This document shows, one piece after another, positions 21,101 to 31,763 of a stretch of 64,000 nucleotides of DNA. Within the stretch, counting starts at the first letter, position 1. Every line of letters starts with the position of its first letter. Source of the stretch: Larix kaempferi (lineage: Eukaryota; Streptophyta; Pinopsida; Pinales; Pinaceae); the NCBI GenBank assembly GCA_027924585.1, contig BSBM01000637.1:2480001-2544000 (forward strand), read 5' to 3'. The notes beneath the pieces are model-generated. The model worked only from the letters and a program-made list of their open reading frames with translations, did no database searches and was not told where the DNA came from. The position numbers and the translations under genes were made by a program.

Positions 21101-21661
21101 AAGACTCAGTGATGCGATAGTGTGTTTCAAAAAGTAATGTGTGAAGAAGAATACGAGTTCCCATTAGGGTCAGACAACTGGAATCCAAAAAAGAAAGAGA
21201 TCTGGGCTTGATGCGATAAGATCGAAAGAGATTCGCAAAGAAAGAAAACAAAAACCCATGTCTATCTGACATATAGTGGTTGAATAGATACTTGTGGAGG
21301 GACATCCATGAAATTTTTTGGGCTTCATTTCGAAACAAGCTACATGAGTGGATATTGCGCCTAGTAGAAAGAAAGAATTATTTTCAATGCAGAGTACCAA
21401 CGCAGTGGACTCCGAAGCATACTGAACAACTCAAAGCAATAGACAACCCACTGTCACGAGCAGTCAACTTCTGGTTCAATAGCATACTTGAGGGATTTGT
21501 GACGAAGTTTGCTGTAGACACGCTGAAATCCTACAGCCAAGCTGAAGCATACTTTTTCGAAGGATTCTGAGTTAAGTTCTTGAAAAACCTCACTCTATAC
21601 ATTAAAATGCTTTTAGCTAAGAAAGGTGTTTTAAGAATGCAACAATAATTCTAAATCTGTC
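21101..21661 (+). pseudogene. gypsy A ORF1 remnant, copy 1
   Basis: The readable part is 21280-21570: DIHEIFWASFRNKLHEWILR, then DNPLSRAVNFWFNSILEGFV and FAVDTLKSYSQAEAYFFEGF. After a TGA it continues VKFLKNLTLYIKMLLAKK. It matches ORF1 of gypsy B (58207-58692) along its length. The N-terminal 60 residues are decayed. ORF1 precedes gag, as in Ogre-type elements. The function of ORF1 is unknown. No signal peptide or membrane segment is seen. Confidence 0.75.
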
Positions 21662-23280
21662 ATGGTAGAGAATACACATGTTGATTCCGATGAAGAAAAC
21701 CATACTTTAAGAAGTGGAAAGAGATATAAGCTTACTAACGAAAAGAATCCCTGACAATCTAGAAATCGTATAGATATCAAAATTCCATGTGACCTCAATA
21801 ATAACAACACTTAGTTATTAGCCACAATCCAATGTATTACACCTCAGAATCCATCAGTCCAGAACCCACCAGCCGTGAGCATCGTGCATCCCATCCCACA
21901 TATCAGCAATACTAGTAACACCGCAGGAACAAGTGCTCAGAGCACTATGACTCAGCCCATTCCACAGAATACTATCCCTAGCACAAGTCAGCATCCTGTG
22001 TCTACTTTTGTCGTAGGGAATCAGTCCCACAACAGTACACAATCTAGAAGGAGAATGACAAATAACGATATAAAAATTCTGATATTCAAAGGAACGAGTC
22101 AGGAAGACCCTGATCAACATTGGTTTCTATGCGAACTCGTGTGGAGTGTCAAGCAAGTTACGGATGATGCTATAAAAAGAGCGCATCTCATCACTACTTT
22201 TAGAGATAGAGCATTGCATTGGTTTATGAAGTATTCTCAAGCACAGCCGAGAACCTTAGCAGACATCAAGACCGTGATTGCACCAGAGTTTAAAAAACCC
22301 AAATCAGAATCACAGTGCATAACAGAGTTGAAGGAAATCAAGCAGAAACCTACTGAATTGGTATGGGAATTCGACCAAACATTGAAAACATTGTTGGACC
22401 AAGTGAGCTTTGTTATAGCTCCACAATAGCATCAATAATGGTTCATTGTTGCGCTATTGCCCCATATCAGACAACCACTGATGCAACATAAGGTTGTATC
22501 TCAAGCTGAGGCCTTAGAGATCACAATGAAGTTGGAATCCTCACCAATTGGAGAAAGTAGCTCTGGGATGATACAGATACAGATCCAGAACCAATTGGCT
22601 ACCCTGACATTAGAATTACAAGGTATGAAGAATGGGAAAGAACAGAGACATGAACAAAGACATGAAGTTTGGTGCACAGGATGCAAAGGAGAGGGCCCCA
22701 CAAGAGAACATTGACCCTTATTTCAAGATTATCTTAACAGTGGCACAACAAACCCAATGAATATGAATCAGAACCAGGAACCATGGTGTGAAATTTGTAG
22801 AACCAGAGGACATTGCCCTGAGGATTGTTACCTCATATAGAAATATGTCAAAACGTCTAAAAACTTATACTGTAATTTCTATAAATCAGTTGGACATGAA
22901 GAGTCCAACTGTCGCACTTATGAGTTGATGAATGAAAGAAAGCGAGATATGGAAGAAATGTGAGGTGCTGGAATGTACCGTGTCTAAGAGGAAAATCATC
23001 CAAAGCAAGAGAACACCCACTATGATCAGGGAGGATATAGAGGCCGTGGTGGTGGATACCGCAGGAGAGGAAGAAATGCTGGCCAAGCTCAAGGAAGAGG
23101 AGGAGGCCAGGTAATATGCTATAACTGTGGCCAGCCAAGTCATCTATCCAGAGAGTGTACTAATCCATGCACCACATGCAAATACTCTAAATCATTTGAT
23201 CATGTGATTGAAGACTGCCCTGTGCTTGAGGTAGAAATGAATAAGTAGAGAAGAACAGAAACACCTAACCCTAACATCTA
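21662..23280 (+). pseudogene. gypsy A gag, copy 1
   Basis: The ATG at 21662 opens MVENTHVDSDEENHTLRSGK, in frame with the core. The Retrotrans_gag core runs from IKILIFKGTSQEDPDQHWFL to LDQVSFVIAPQ (about 22070-22430), is stopped by TAG and TAA, and resumes FIVALLPHIRQPLMQHKV. Up to five zinc knuckles follow: WCTGCKGEG (incomplete), CEICRTRGHCPEDC, CNFYKSVGHEESNC (one Cys is Tyr), CYNCGQPSHLSREC and one altered last copy. A frameshift near 22930-23110 lies between the third and fourth. Gypsy B gag (58705-60393) is the intact comparison. Confidence 0.82.
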
Positions 23281-23281
23281 G

Positions 23282-24298
23282 TTGATTGCATCAGAGAGCA
23301 GACCTACAGGTCAGAGTGTCAATGTAGTAATACGAAGTGGCGTTGATACAATAAGAGACAAAAGCGTAGAAGCCTCGACTTCTGGAACAACTGACACTAA
23401 GAATAACCCTGGAGAAACAGTAGGAATTAGCAAAGCTCTTGGGAAAGCACCTCCATTGAATTTACAAAAAAATAAAGAAATATTTAAAGAAGCGCGGGAC
23501 ATGTTTACACAACCACCACCTACTTCACCAAGGATCCTGTTGCATAGTCAAGAACCGCAAATAGAAGATATGCCACTAGCATATGATCATACATGCACCA
23601 CACCAGATACATCTATTTTTGTTGCACAGTTCCTACACAACTGCATCAAGTTATTAAAAAACAAAGACACTCTTATGGAATTTGAAAAATTGATAAATCA
23701 GTATGAATCATACAGTAAGAAAGTGACTGTACATGGCGCAATACATAACATTAGGAGTCCCAAAAGAACCGGGAGGGAAATGCGGCTCATTGCACATATA
23801 GGAGACTACGAGATGGACGAGATCATTCTTGATATTGAATCTGAAGTGAATGTCTTGACCAAGCAGACATGGCAGGCGATGGGGAAACCAAAGTTATAGT
23901 GGTCACCCATACAGTTAAGAATGGCTAATCAAGGCATAGTTATACCGCTGGGAAGGTTAACCAATACCATTGTCGACATTGATGGAGTGTAAAGTTACGC
24001 AGAATTCGAAGTAATTGAAATTGTGGATGATAGCAATCATTATCCAACATTGCTGGGCATCGATTGGGCAATGATGAACTGCACTATTATAAATCTGAAG
24101 ACAATGAAAATGATATTTGAAGGAAATGACATAAGGGTCGTCGCACCATTGGATCCTTCGCAGGGGGAGCGATATGTTGAACCTATTCAAGAAGAGTACA
24201 GAGCTCAAGACCTTGACTGTATCTATAAGATGACAACAAATGTTGCGGATTATACTCATCCTACTATGGATGGAACGCTCTACTAGCACTGTGATAGT
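23282..24298 (+). pseudogene. gypsy A protease region, copy 1
   Basis: This is in frame with gag. A linker with APPLNLQKNKEIFKEARDMF leads to MRLIAHIGDYEMDEIILDIE and SEVNVLTKQTWQAMG, where gypsy B has LDLGSEFNVL. The catalytic D-S/T-G is therefore D-I-E here. The second half follows after TAG and TAA stops: YPTLLGIDWAMMNCTIINLK and IRVVAPLDPSQGERYVEPIQ. It is inactive as written. Confidence 0.78.
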
Positions 24299-25029
24299 TT
24301 GTGCATCTCAGACTCTGAGGCAGGATTAGAAAACTGGCAACACAAAATGCATGAAGTATCTTCCAGGAGATGCACAACAATTACAAAGTCACTCCACCGG
24401 ATTGGAACGCAGGTAAGTCCAATCCCCACTTATGATGCTATAGCTAACGTCTATTCATTTATCAAAGAATACACTGCAGCAGTTTCATATGAACATCGTG
24501 TCTCAGCATTAGACATGGAACTCCATGAGACACCTACTAGATGGTGGGATACGCATAAAAGGACATTGACAACTTGGGACCAGTGTAGAATCAAGCTATA
24601 GATCAAATTCGTTGATAAGGTTACACTACCATTTGAGAAATATAATGGCCAGACGGATACAAAGGATCATATTGCCACCTGTGCAAAAGCTTGGGAAGAA
24701 ATACCATAGACAGAATGGGTACATCTCTTTGTGCATACGCTAGAGGAGCCTATTCCAAAGAAATGGTACCTAGAGGAGGAGCTGCATAGAGGAACCGCGG
24801 ATTGGTCTTTCCTTACTGCAAGCTTTCGGAAGGACTTTAGCTTTGAAGATGACCATCTGGCTATCCATGACGCATTGCAGCTTATCAAGGAAAATATATT
24901 TACACCACATTGCACGGAGGAAAACATAATATCATAAGAGTTTTTTGAAGCAAACAACGTACTTGCGAGTCTACAACTAGATTGGGCAAAACAAGTAGAG
25001 AAAATCTTGGATTGTTATAACTTAGCTGA
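24299..25029 (+). pseudogene. gypsy A gag-like modules between protease and integrase, copy 1
   Basis: The first module reads YEHRVSALDMELHETPTRWW, DTHKRTLTTWDQCRIKL, then a TAG. The second reads KYNGQTDTKDHIATCAKAWE, EWVHLFVHTLEEPIPKKWYL and WSFLTASFRKDFSFEDD. Both follow the pattern of gypsy gag cores (G-x-DP-x-H, W-x2-L, W-x5-F). The segment ends ECYNF-like (CYNLAEKDEDKEEVL) and goes straight into integrase, with no RT or RNase H between. Confidence 0.72.
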
Positions 25030-26173
25030 AAAAGATGAAGATAAAGAAGAAGTGCTGTGAAGATGTGTCTTGGAACATGAGAAACCATTTATATTAGATG
25101 ATGCACATTCAGGAGTCACAGGATTTCATTACGCAGGTAGGGCTACTGCACAGAAGATATTGTGCGCATGGCTATGGTGGCCTATGATTCATAAAGAATC
25201 CAAAGAACATTGCCAGAACTGCGATGTCTATCAAAGGACAGGGAATCTGTCAAGAAGAGATGAAATGCCCTTAAACCCTCAACTGACTTTACAGGCATTC
25301 AAAAAATGGGCAATCGATTTTGTGAGACCTATTAAACCACCAGGGAAGAGAACTAGTGCGAGGTACATTATTACTACAACTGACTACCTCACTAGATGGG
25401 CAGAAGCAAAACCAGTAAAAGACTGTAGTGCAACTATAGCTGTGCAGTTCATTTTTAAAACCATCCTCACACGGTTCAGATGTCCAAATATTTTGATGAG
25501 TGATAAAGGCACTCATTTTCTGAATAGAACCATTGAAGCTTTGACCGAAGAGTTCTACATCCATCATCAGCGTAGTATGCCTTATCACCCACAAGCGAAT
25601 GGAACTATTGAAGCATTCAATAAAGTACTTGAGAATGCGCTAACCAAGATATGCAATGTAAACCATGATGACTGGGACCTGCGCATTCCATCTGTATTAT
25701 GGGCATATAGAACAACATGCAAAAAATTAACTGGACATACACCTTTCAGATTGGCTTATGGGCAAGAAACAATAATGCCAATGGAATATATTATTCCCAG
25801 CTTAAGAATAGCTGCATTTACAAGGATGGCAGATCACGCAGCACTAGAAGAAATATTGTTACACTTGGTTGGGTTGGAAGAAGATCGCTTCATCGTGGGA
25901 TTCCATCAGCAAGTGTAGAAAGAACGAGAAAAAGCATGGCACGATCGCCACATCAAGAATAATTCTTTTCAAGTAGGTGATCTAGTCCTCCTGTATGATA
26001 GTAAATTCATGAAATTTCCTGGAAAATTTAAAGAGCATTCGCTTGGGCCATACACTGTTATCTATGTTACTAACAGTAGTGCAGTTCAGTTAGCTACCTT
26101 AGCTAGCGATACATTACCGAATTTGATAAATGGTAGCAGACTAAAGCTTTACCATGATAGTCCTGCTTCGTAG
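25030..26173 (+). pseudogene. gypsy A integrase, copy 1
   Basis: A TGA (CGA type) near 25057 precedes the zinc region [20 protein letters not shown] to [12 protein letters not shown]; the last zinc Cys is Tyr here (25229-25231) but Cys in copy 2. The core has Asp at 25316-25318 (WAIDF), Asp at 25502-25504 (MSDKGTHF) and Glu at 25610-25612 (GTIEAF), giving D-x61-D-x35-E. The C-terminal part, DLVLLYDSKFMKFPGKF and LVNGSRLKLY-like LINGSRLKLYHD, follows a CAG-to-TAG stop at 25916-25918. No chromodomain is seen. The frame is the same as gag, so gag-pol was one polyprotein. Confidence 0.85.
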
Positions 26174-26316
26174 AATCCTATATAATCAAGAGAAAGGGAA
26201 AAGTTCCTAGTGTTAAAAAAAGTATAAATTAGACACTTGGAATTACTAAGATACTGTACCTGTAATTTATTATGAAAGGTCTTTGTCTCGCGCAACACTG
26301 CTAAGGCTACGCGTGT

Positions 26317-26342
26317 GAAAAAAAAAAGAAAAAAAAAGGGGA
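26317..26342 (+). other. internal polypurine tract, copy 1
   Basis: An unbroken purine run with the A-rich then G-run form typical of LTR-element plus-strand primers. It sits some 20 kb from the real 3' LTR here (about 3.3 kb in the undivided element), so it is not the terminal tract. Confidence 0.65.
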
Positions 26343-26660
26343 TCTGCATTGTTGCGACGCTCAAAAGGCAACCACATAGAGAAAAGAAATGAAATACTGC
26401 AGAGCAACTATGCAGTGCCTATGTTCACCTGCTGTTCTGTTCGACGCAATGCTCCAGAAAAATAGTTGTTATAGTGTTGGTTGAAAATATAACCATTATA
26501 CAGTACTTCCTATCAACAGCTTGGGCATTTAAAGAAAATATAACCGTTCTAAACAGGTCAATGATGGAAAGGACTGATATCCTTGATAGATTTGCTTAAC
26601 AGTTACAACATTTAAGGATTATCTAACTGTTAAGAGGAGAGGAGGAAGGCTAGCTGCGCC

Positions 26661-26668
26661 TATAAATA
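26661..26668 (+). promoter_or_regulatory. TATA box before the accessory ORF, copy 1
   Basis: TATAAATA in a GC-rich setting (GCGCC before it, CCG after it) matches the TATA boxes of the LTRs in this window. Confidence 0.55.
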
Positions 26669-26781
26669 CCGTTGTATTCTGTCTCGCGGGCATTACCAAA
26701 CACTTAGAATTCCTTATGGACATTATTTTTTGAGTTATTCTGCAAAACTAGAAGGTACCCTATTGGAAAATCCCCAAGTGA

Positions 26782-29202
26782 ATGTCTGAAAGGTCTTCGG
26801 TAGAGCAAGAACTCATGCTCTCGGAGGCTCTGAAAATATTTCAATACGAAGGTATTGAAGGGTTAATGAGAACCCCCGCAAAGAATATTGTTAAAGATAA
26901 GCCCGAAGCATCCTGAAGATCGCTAAGACACGCTGTATCCATGGAGCCCAAAGGAAAAGAACCGGTGCAGAAGGTGAAGTTACCAAAGATAAGCTCCGTA
27001 TTGTCGAAGGGTCCACAGACTACTAAGGAAATTCTGCTCAGATTCATGCCTGACTATATCTCAACAAGGGCACAGGGTGCACCAACACTAAAGCTACCAA
27101 ATAATACAAAATACGATATTCCACTGTCACTGATTTCAAAACATGTGAAATTGGCCGATAATCTCCTCGAAAAAATACAAGAATGCAAATGGGAAGACTA
27201 CAACCTACTACAAATACAGAAGGAGGATAATCAACCAAGGTTTCTGCAGTTCTAGCCAAACAGGTATATGTGCTGGAAGAAAGATGTAAAAGGCAACCAG
27301 AACCTCGTCGCAGAAACCTGGTTGTCTGGAGTTGCAGAGTCAGGACTATTAAATTTATTAGGACTCTCGCATTTTGACAGGTCCCCAGAAGTTAATGCGG
27401 TGGTGCGAACCTTAATGGCGGGCATGCACCAAGGATACCTATGGCTCGACTGTAATGTCGACCTGAACATTGATTTGATCCATCGCATAATAGGTTTGAG
27501 CAAGAGAGGAGCATATCCAAAAAAATTCTTCTAAGGAAAAAAGAAGGATAAAGAAGTTGCCACATTAATGAAGCAGAGTACACTAGCCGCAAAGGGAAGG
27601 AGAGGTTTTTAGTCTGACGATATAAAGGACAACGTAACAAAGTTTGTCACACAACTATTAGCTGGTAAAATTCTAAGGAAATGTAGACCACTGGAAGTAA
27701 CTACCAACATTGTATTGCTAGGTGCAAGTCCGCAGAGGGAGAGAAGTATAATTGGTGTCAGTACATACTGAATGAATTCCTTGATGGGTTGCTTGAAGTA
27801 CAGGTAAGTGGAACCTATTTCCACTTCACATGGCTGATAGTCCTAATGGATTTTTTCAGTTGGAAGGAACCAAAGGATTACGTCGGCGTGTTCATTGATA
27901 AAGATGACTGCAGAGGACCATGCTATCAAAACCTATGGGAAAAGCTAGATCCACATAGGCAGCATGCAACGAATGAGGTGTTCCACACCTACTACCATCA
28001 ACTGCACGATGTCATCACCACCACATCATGCATATCAAAAGAGGTAACAAGCAAATACATACAAACTGTAAATTTTTATGCTAACATGCGTTGCATTGAA
28101 ATTTCAGCAAAGGCGCAAAGGAAGAACATAGAATGGTTAGAGGGGTGCTATCACATGACGGAGGAAGACATTGATCTTCTCATGAAAGAATGGCCTGTGT
28201 AGTATCGAGTCGAGATATTTGATGTCCTAAGCGATGATGGTGAGGACAATCCAATTCCATGCCCCATTATCGAAGAACCACCGAAGAGGAAGGAACCTAA
28301 AAGTCCATTACACCTGAAGGGACCACAGAAAAAATCCAAAGCAAATAAGGAAAAGATTGATACAGTCCTTAAAGAGGACGATTATGAAATAATCGCTCAG
28401 GTATCAATGAAAAAATGGAAGACATGATGATCGAGAAGGAGAAGAAGGAAAAGGTGCTTCACAAAACCTTGAAGGAGAACATTAATAAGCTGGAGGTGAT
28501 TAATAGGTACAACAGAGATTGCCAGCGCAGAAAGACTCAGACTCCGAGCTAAAATCGGGAAGCACTCCGCAAAAGCAAGTGCCGCAGTTGACTTTGGTGG
28601 CACCGATGAGGTCCCGCATTGTCCATTTACAACCATTAGCAGTAAGGTTGTGCTACCTGATGAAATAATGTTGGATACAAAGGACATAAAGCACGTGGAA
28701 CTCTATCTTGCGAAGATACCGTTACCAGGCCTACATTACTTGCAGCTGCAAGTTTTTGAAGAGATGCATGAGAGAACCACTGATGCAATGAAAGGGCAAG
28801 CATAACTGCAGACAAGCTACAAAGAGTTGAAGGAAACTAGCTCATAGAGAGCAATGGAACTTGAAGATGAACATGACCATCGAAAAAGGCTAGAATCCAC
28901 GATCACTGTGGTTGCAGATGAGATACCAGAATTTGAAGTACAAACGGAGCCCGCAGATATTGTTATCAAGATGGGCCAAATGGTGAATAAACTTAAGGAA
29001 GAAATAGATGATATGGAGATCAACCATGAAGCTGACATTTCTGCATTAAAGGGTCAACTTGAGCAAAATATACTACCGACCGAGGTAGAAATAAGGGAAA
29101 AAGAGGTAAAAGCCACAGCAGAAAGCATAGCCAGGGAAGTATCTAAATGTGAAAGTTTATTAGAGGTGGCTTCTAAGGAATTCACTACCCTTCAGGAAGA
29201 CC
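26782..29202 (+). pseudogene. gypsy A accessory ORF, copy 1, cut by the duplication joint
   Basis: The ATG at 26782 opens MSERSSVEQELMLSEALKIF; a TGA follows, then the same frame goes on with MEPKGKEPVQKVKLPKISSV. The middle part has VAETWLSGVAESGLLNLLGL, VVRTLMAGMHQGYLWLDCNV and, after a frameshift near 27750, GTYFHFTWLIVLMDFFSWKE and ISKEVTSKYIQTVNFYANMR. The C-terminal part is charged and probably coiled coil (VNKLKEEIDDMEINHEADIS). I do not recognise the family. It has no signal peptide or clear membrane anchor, so an envelope role is not supported. It occupies the env position. Copy 1 ends abruptly at 29202. Confidence 0.7.
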
Positions 29203-29905
29203 CATATGTCTATGGATCAATTCAGGTACCGAAGTACAGGGATGATACAATCCCTCTCATCCACCAGGGACCACTTCTCAGAGACATATATCTACAAATA
29301 AATTCAAGGACCGAAGTCTGGGGATGATACAATCCCCTCATCCACTAGGGACCACTTCTCAGAGACATATGTTTATGGATCAATTCAGGGACTAGAGTCT
29401 TGGGATGATACAATCCCCTTGTTAACTTAGACCAAGTCTCAGGACCACTTATCAACCTTATCGCTGATATCATTGACCTCATCATTGGGATAGGTAACCT
29501 CATCATCAACCTCATCGTCAGAACATGTATCCTCATCATCGATACAAGTATCCACATCATCAATACAAGTATCCTCATCATCGATACAAGTATGCACATC
29601 ATCAATACATGTATCCTCATCATCGATACAAGGATCCACATCATCAATATAGTATCCTCATCATCGAAAAAGTATCCTCATCATCGATACAAGTATCCAC
29701 ATCATCGATACAGTATCCATCATCATCGATACAAGTATCCTCATCATCGATACAGTATCCTCATCATCGATACAGTATCCTCATCATCGATACAAGTATC
29801 CACATCATTGATACAGTATCCTCATCATCAATACAAGTATCCACATCATCGATACAGTATCATCATCATCGATCCAGTACCCTCATCAATACAGTATCCA
29901 AATAT
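29203..29905 (-). repeat. copia D minisatellites, copy 2
   Basis: The 82-bp units (29203-29434) and 20-21-bp units (29524-29905) begin mid-array at the joint. The 30-bp and 70-bp arrays of copy 1 are not repeated because they lie left of the breakpoint. Confidence 0.88.
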
Positions 29906-29919
29906 CATCATCGACCATA

Positions 29920-30663
29920 TCACTCCCCCTTTCGAGAAGGGTCCTTCTGAACTACACCAAACTTGTCTTGAAAATACTCAAACTTTACTCGAGACAGAGA
30001 TTTGTTCAATACATCAGTAACTTGTTCGTCAGTGCTCACATACTCGAGCCTTATAGCTCCTTTCTGCACCATATCCCGTATATAGAAATATCGGATCTCT
30101 ATGTGCTTTGACTTATCATGTAACATTGGATTCTCAGTTATCTTGATACAACTTTGGTTGTCACACAAGATTACAGTGGAGTCCATCTCCAAGTCAAACA
30201 ATCCTGATAACAACTTCTGAAGCCATATCGCTTCACAACTAGCAGAGTAAGCAGCTATATATTCCACTTCAGCTGTGCTAAACCATGAGATCATGGCAGA
30301 TCCCAGACAATAACATATGCCCGTTGTGGTCTTCCTGTCTGATACATTTCCTGCCCAATCAACATCTGTGTATCCATACAATCTGAAGTCATCATCTTCA
30401 AGATAACGTAGACCAAATTCTATCGTACCCTTTAGGTACCTCATCACATGCTTTGCAACTATCAGGTGAACACGTCTAGGTTCCACTAGATACTGACTCA
30501 AGGTGTTCACAGGAAAGCATATATCTAGCCTAGTATTCGTTAGATACGTCAATGACCCATTAATTTGTCTATACAGAGTTACATCCACTAACTCTGATGA
30601 GTCATTAGCTAACAGCTTCAAGTTGGAATCTATGTGAGTGGAAATGACTTTGCATTCCAACAT
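29920..30663 (-). CDS. copia D RNase H, copy 2
   Basis: This 247-residue open frame is better preserved than copy 1. It has CGA where copy 1 has TGA, so it reads on to KDPSRKGE, and it keeps Asp in YTDVDWAGN. RT tail and RNase H motifs are as in copy 1 (CDNQSCIKITEN, DVLNKSLSRVKFEYF). It is truncated upstream, with RT words decaying between 30664 and about 30925. Confidence 0.85.
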   Translation of the reverse strand: MLECKVISTHIDSNLKLLANDSSELVDVTLYRQINGSLTYLTNTRLDICFPVNTLSQYLVEPRRVHLIVAKHVMRYLKGTIEFGLRYLEDDDFRLYGYTDVDWAGNVSDRKTTTGICYCLGSAMISWFSTAEVEYIAAYSASCEAIWLQKLLSGLFDLEMDSTVILCDNQSCIKITENPMLHDKSKHIEIRYFYIRDMVQKGAIRLEYVSTDEQVTDVLNKSLSRVKFEYFQDKFGVVQKDPSRKGE

Positions 30664-31057
30664 ATCAAATACTTTCCCTGGTTGAGAAAGATTCCTTATG
30701 TGCCTTGCTATACTTCCAGACCTAGGAAGTAATGCATCAATTTGAGATCTTTCATCTCAAATTGTGTAGATAGCTTCTTCTTGCTTTCCATGATCTGTTT
30801 CTCATTCCCTGTCAAAAAGAGATCATCCACATATGGTAATAGTATGATAGGTTCATCTTAAGGTAAAGTTTAGGATCATCTTTACTTTTGGTAAAGCCCA
30901 AGCTTGTCAAGAAGCTATCAATTCTCCCTCTGTGACTGAACATCATTCACACTCCGCATTGAGTGATCTTCTGCATATCTATCCGTGCCTTCTCTCATCA
31001 AATGGGTCTACTTATATGAGCTTCAAGATCATTCGAACTCTATGGTGAGTTCCTTCT
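30664..31057 (-). pseudogene. copia D RT fragment and flank, copy 2
   Basis: This corresponds to 12830-13223: decayed RT words, then an unassigned stretch up to the LTR. Confidence 0.6.
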
Positions 31058-31555
31058 TGTTAAGTTTAGCCTAAATTCACAAGTAAGATCACTGAAAGAA
31101 ACATAGTCACAAGATAGACAAATATTTACCCTAGGAAACCCTCATTGGGTAGAAAACCTAGCAAAGCTTTCCTCAATATAGATAATCAACCAATACAAGA
31201 TGTAGTACCCAAACAAGAGCTCCTTCTCCTCCTATGCAGACCTATCTCTCTCCTATGCGGCAATCACAAGTGAGTGAATGAATGAGATAAATGAGGCACA
31301 CCTCCTCTATTTATACTCATGTTCTAATTGAATTTTCACCCTAATGAGGCCGACCTCTCCTAAGAGAGTCTAATAGCCCCTAAACAACTAAATCATGGAC
31401 AACCTCACATGGGAGATCTAATAACGCTAGTTACCACACTTTCTCAGAGGAATAAACATCTCTGTATATACAATAGAGTCTCTTCGGAGGAATGAAACAT
31501 CTCCGGAATAATAAAGTAAAAATATAATATTCTTAGAAACTACAATATTTCAACA
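31058..31555 (-). repeat. middle LTR (copia D' 3' LTR), copy 2
   Basis: Copy of 13224-13721, with TGTTGAAATATTG and TTAACA ends and the adjacent TTAAGGGGGAG polypurine tract (31556-31566). Confidence 0.82.
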
Positions 31556-31763
31556 CTCCCCCTTAACGAGAAGAATATTATAACAACGTCTGCAGAAGCA
31601 AGGAGTCATCAACTACATAATACATGATATATCTATAAATCATTGGAATCTTTCTTCATACATCATCAGTAACTCAAACAGTTACTGGAACATCTTCAAT
31701 ACTAGAACATCAACATCTTCAGTACTGAGTCTTCATCCTTTACGGCACTCGAACAAATACAGT

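Larger units (their letters stand above)
26174..26781 (+). promoter_or_regulatory. internal spacer of gypsy A with polypurine tract and TATA box, copy 1
   Basis: The 608 bp between pol and the accessory ORF hold no gene. It contains a 26-base pure purine run at 26317-26342 (ten A, G, nine A, then GGGGA) and TATAAATA at 26661-26668, about 115 bp before the ATG of the accessory ORF. The layout resembles a second plus-strand primer and a subgenomic promoter. Function is inferred. Confidence 0.6.
11369..29202 (+). repeat. tandem duplication, unit 1 (17,834 bp)
   Basis: This segment recurs head to tail at 29203-47052. It starts inside the copia D minisatellite and ends inside the gypsy A accessory ORF. 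The bases CATA occur at the left edge (11369-11372), at the joint (29203-29206) and after the right edge (47053-47056), so the joint has 4 bp of microhomology. The offset is 17,834 up to about 16.6 kb, then 17,849 after a 15-bp length difference, then 17,850. By hand I count about 75 substitutions, roughly 0.4%. Confidence 0.93.

Noticed and set aside
21083-25918. Recoded TAG codons in gypsy A as a natural readthrough system
   Set aside because: TAG is frequent, but TAA and TGA stops and frameshifts occur too, and copy-specific stops arose after the duplication, so decay explains it better.
26782-29202. Accessory ORF as an envelope gene
   Set aside because: Position fits, but no signal peptide, cleavage site or membrane anchor is visible; the only hydrophobic stretch (FHFTWLIVLMDFF) is short and internal.
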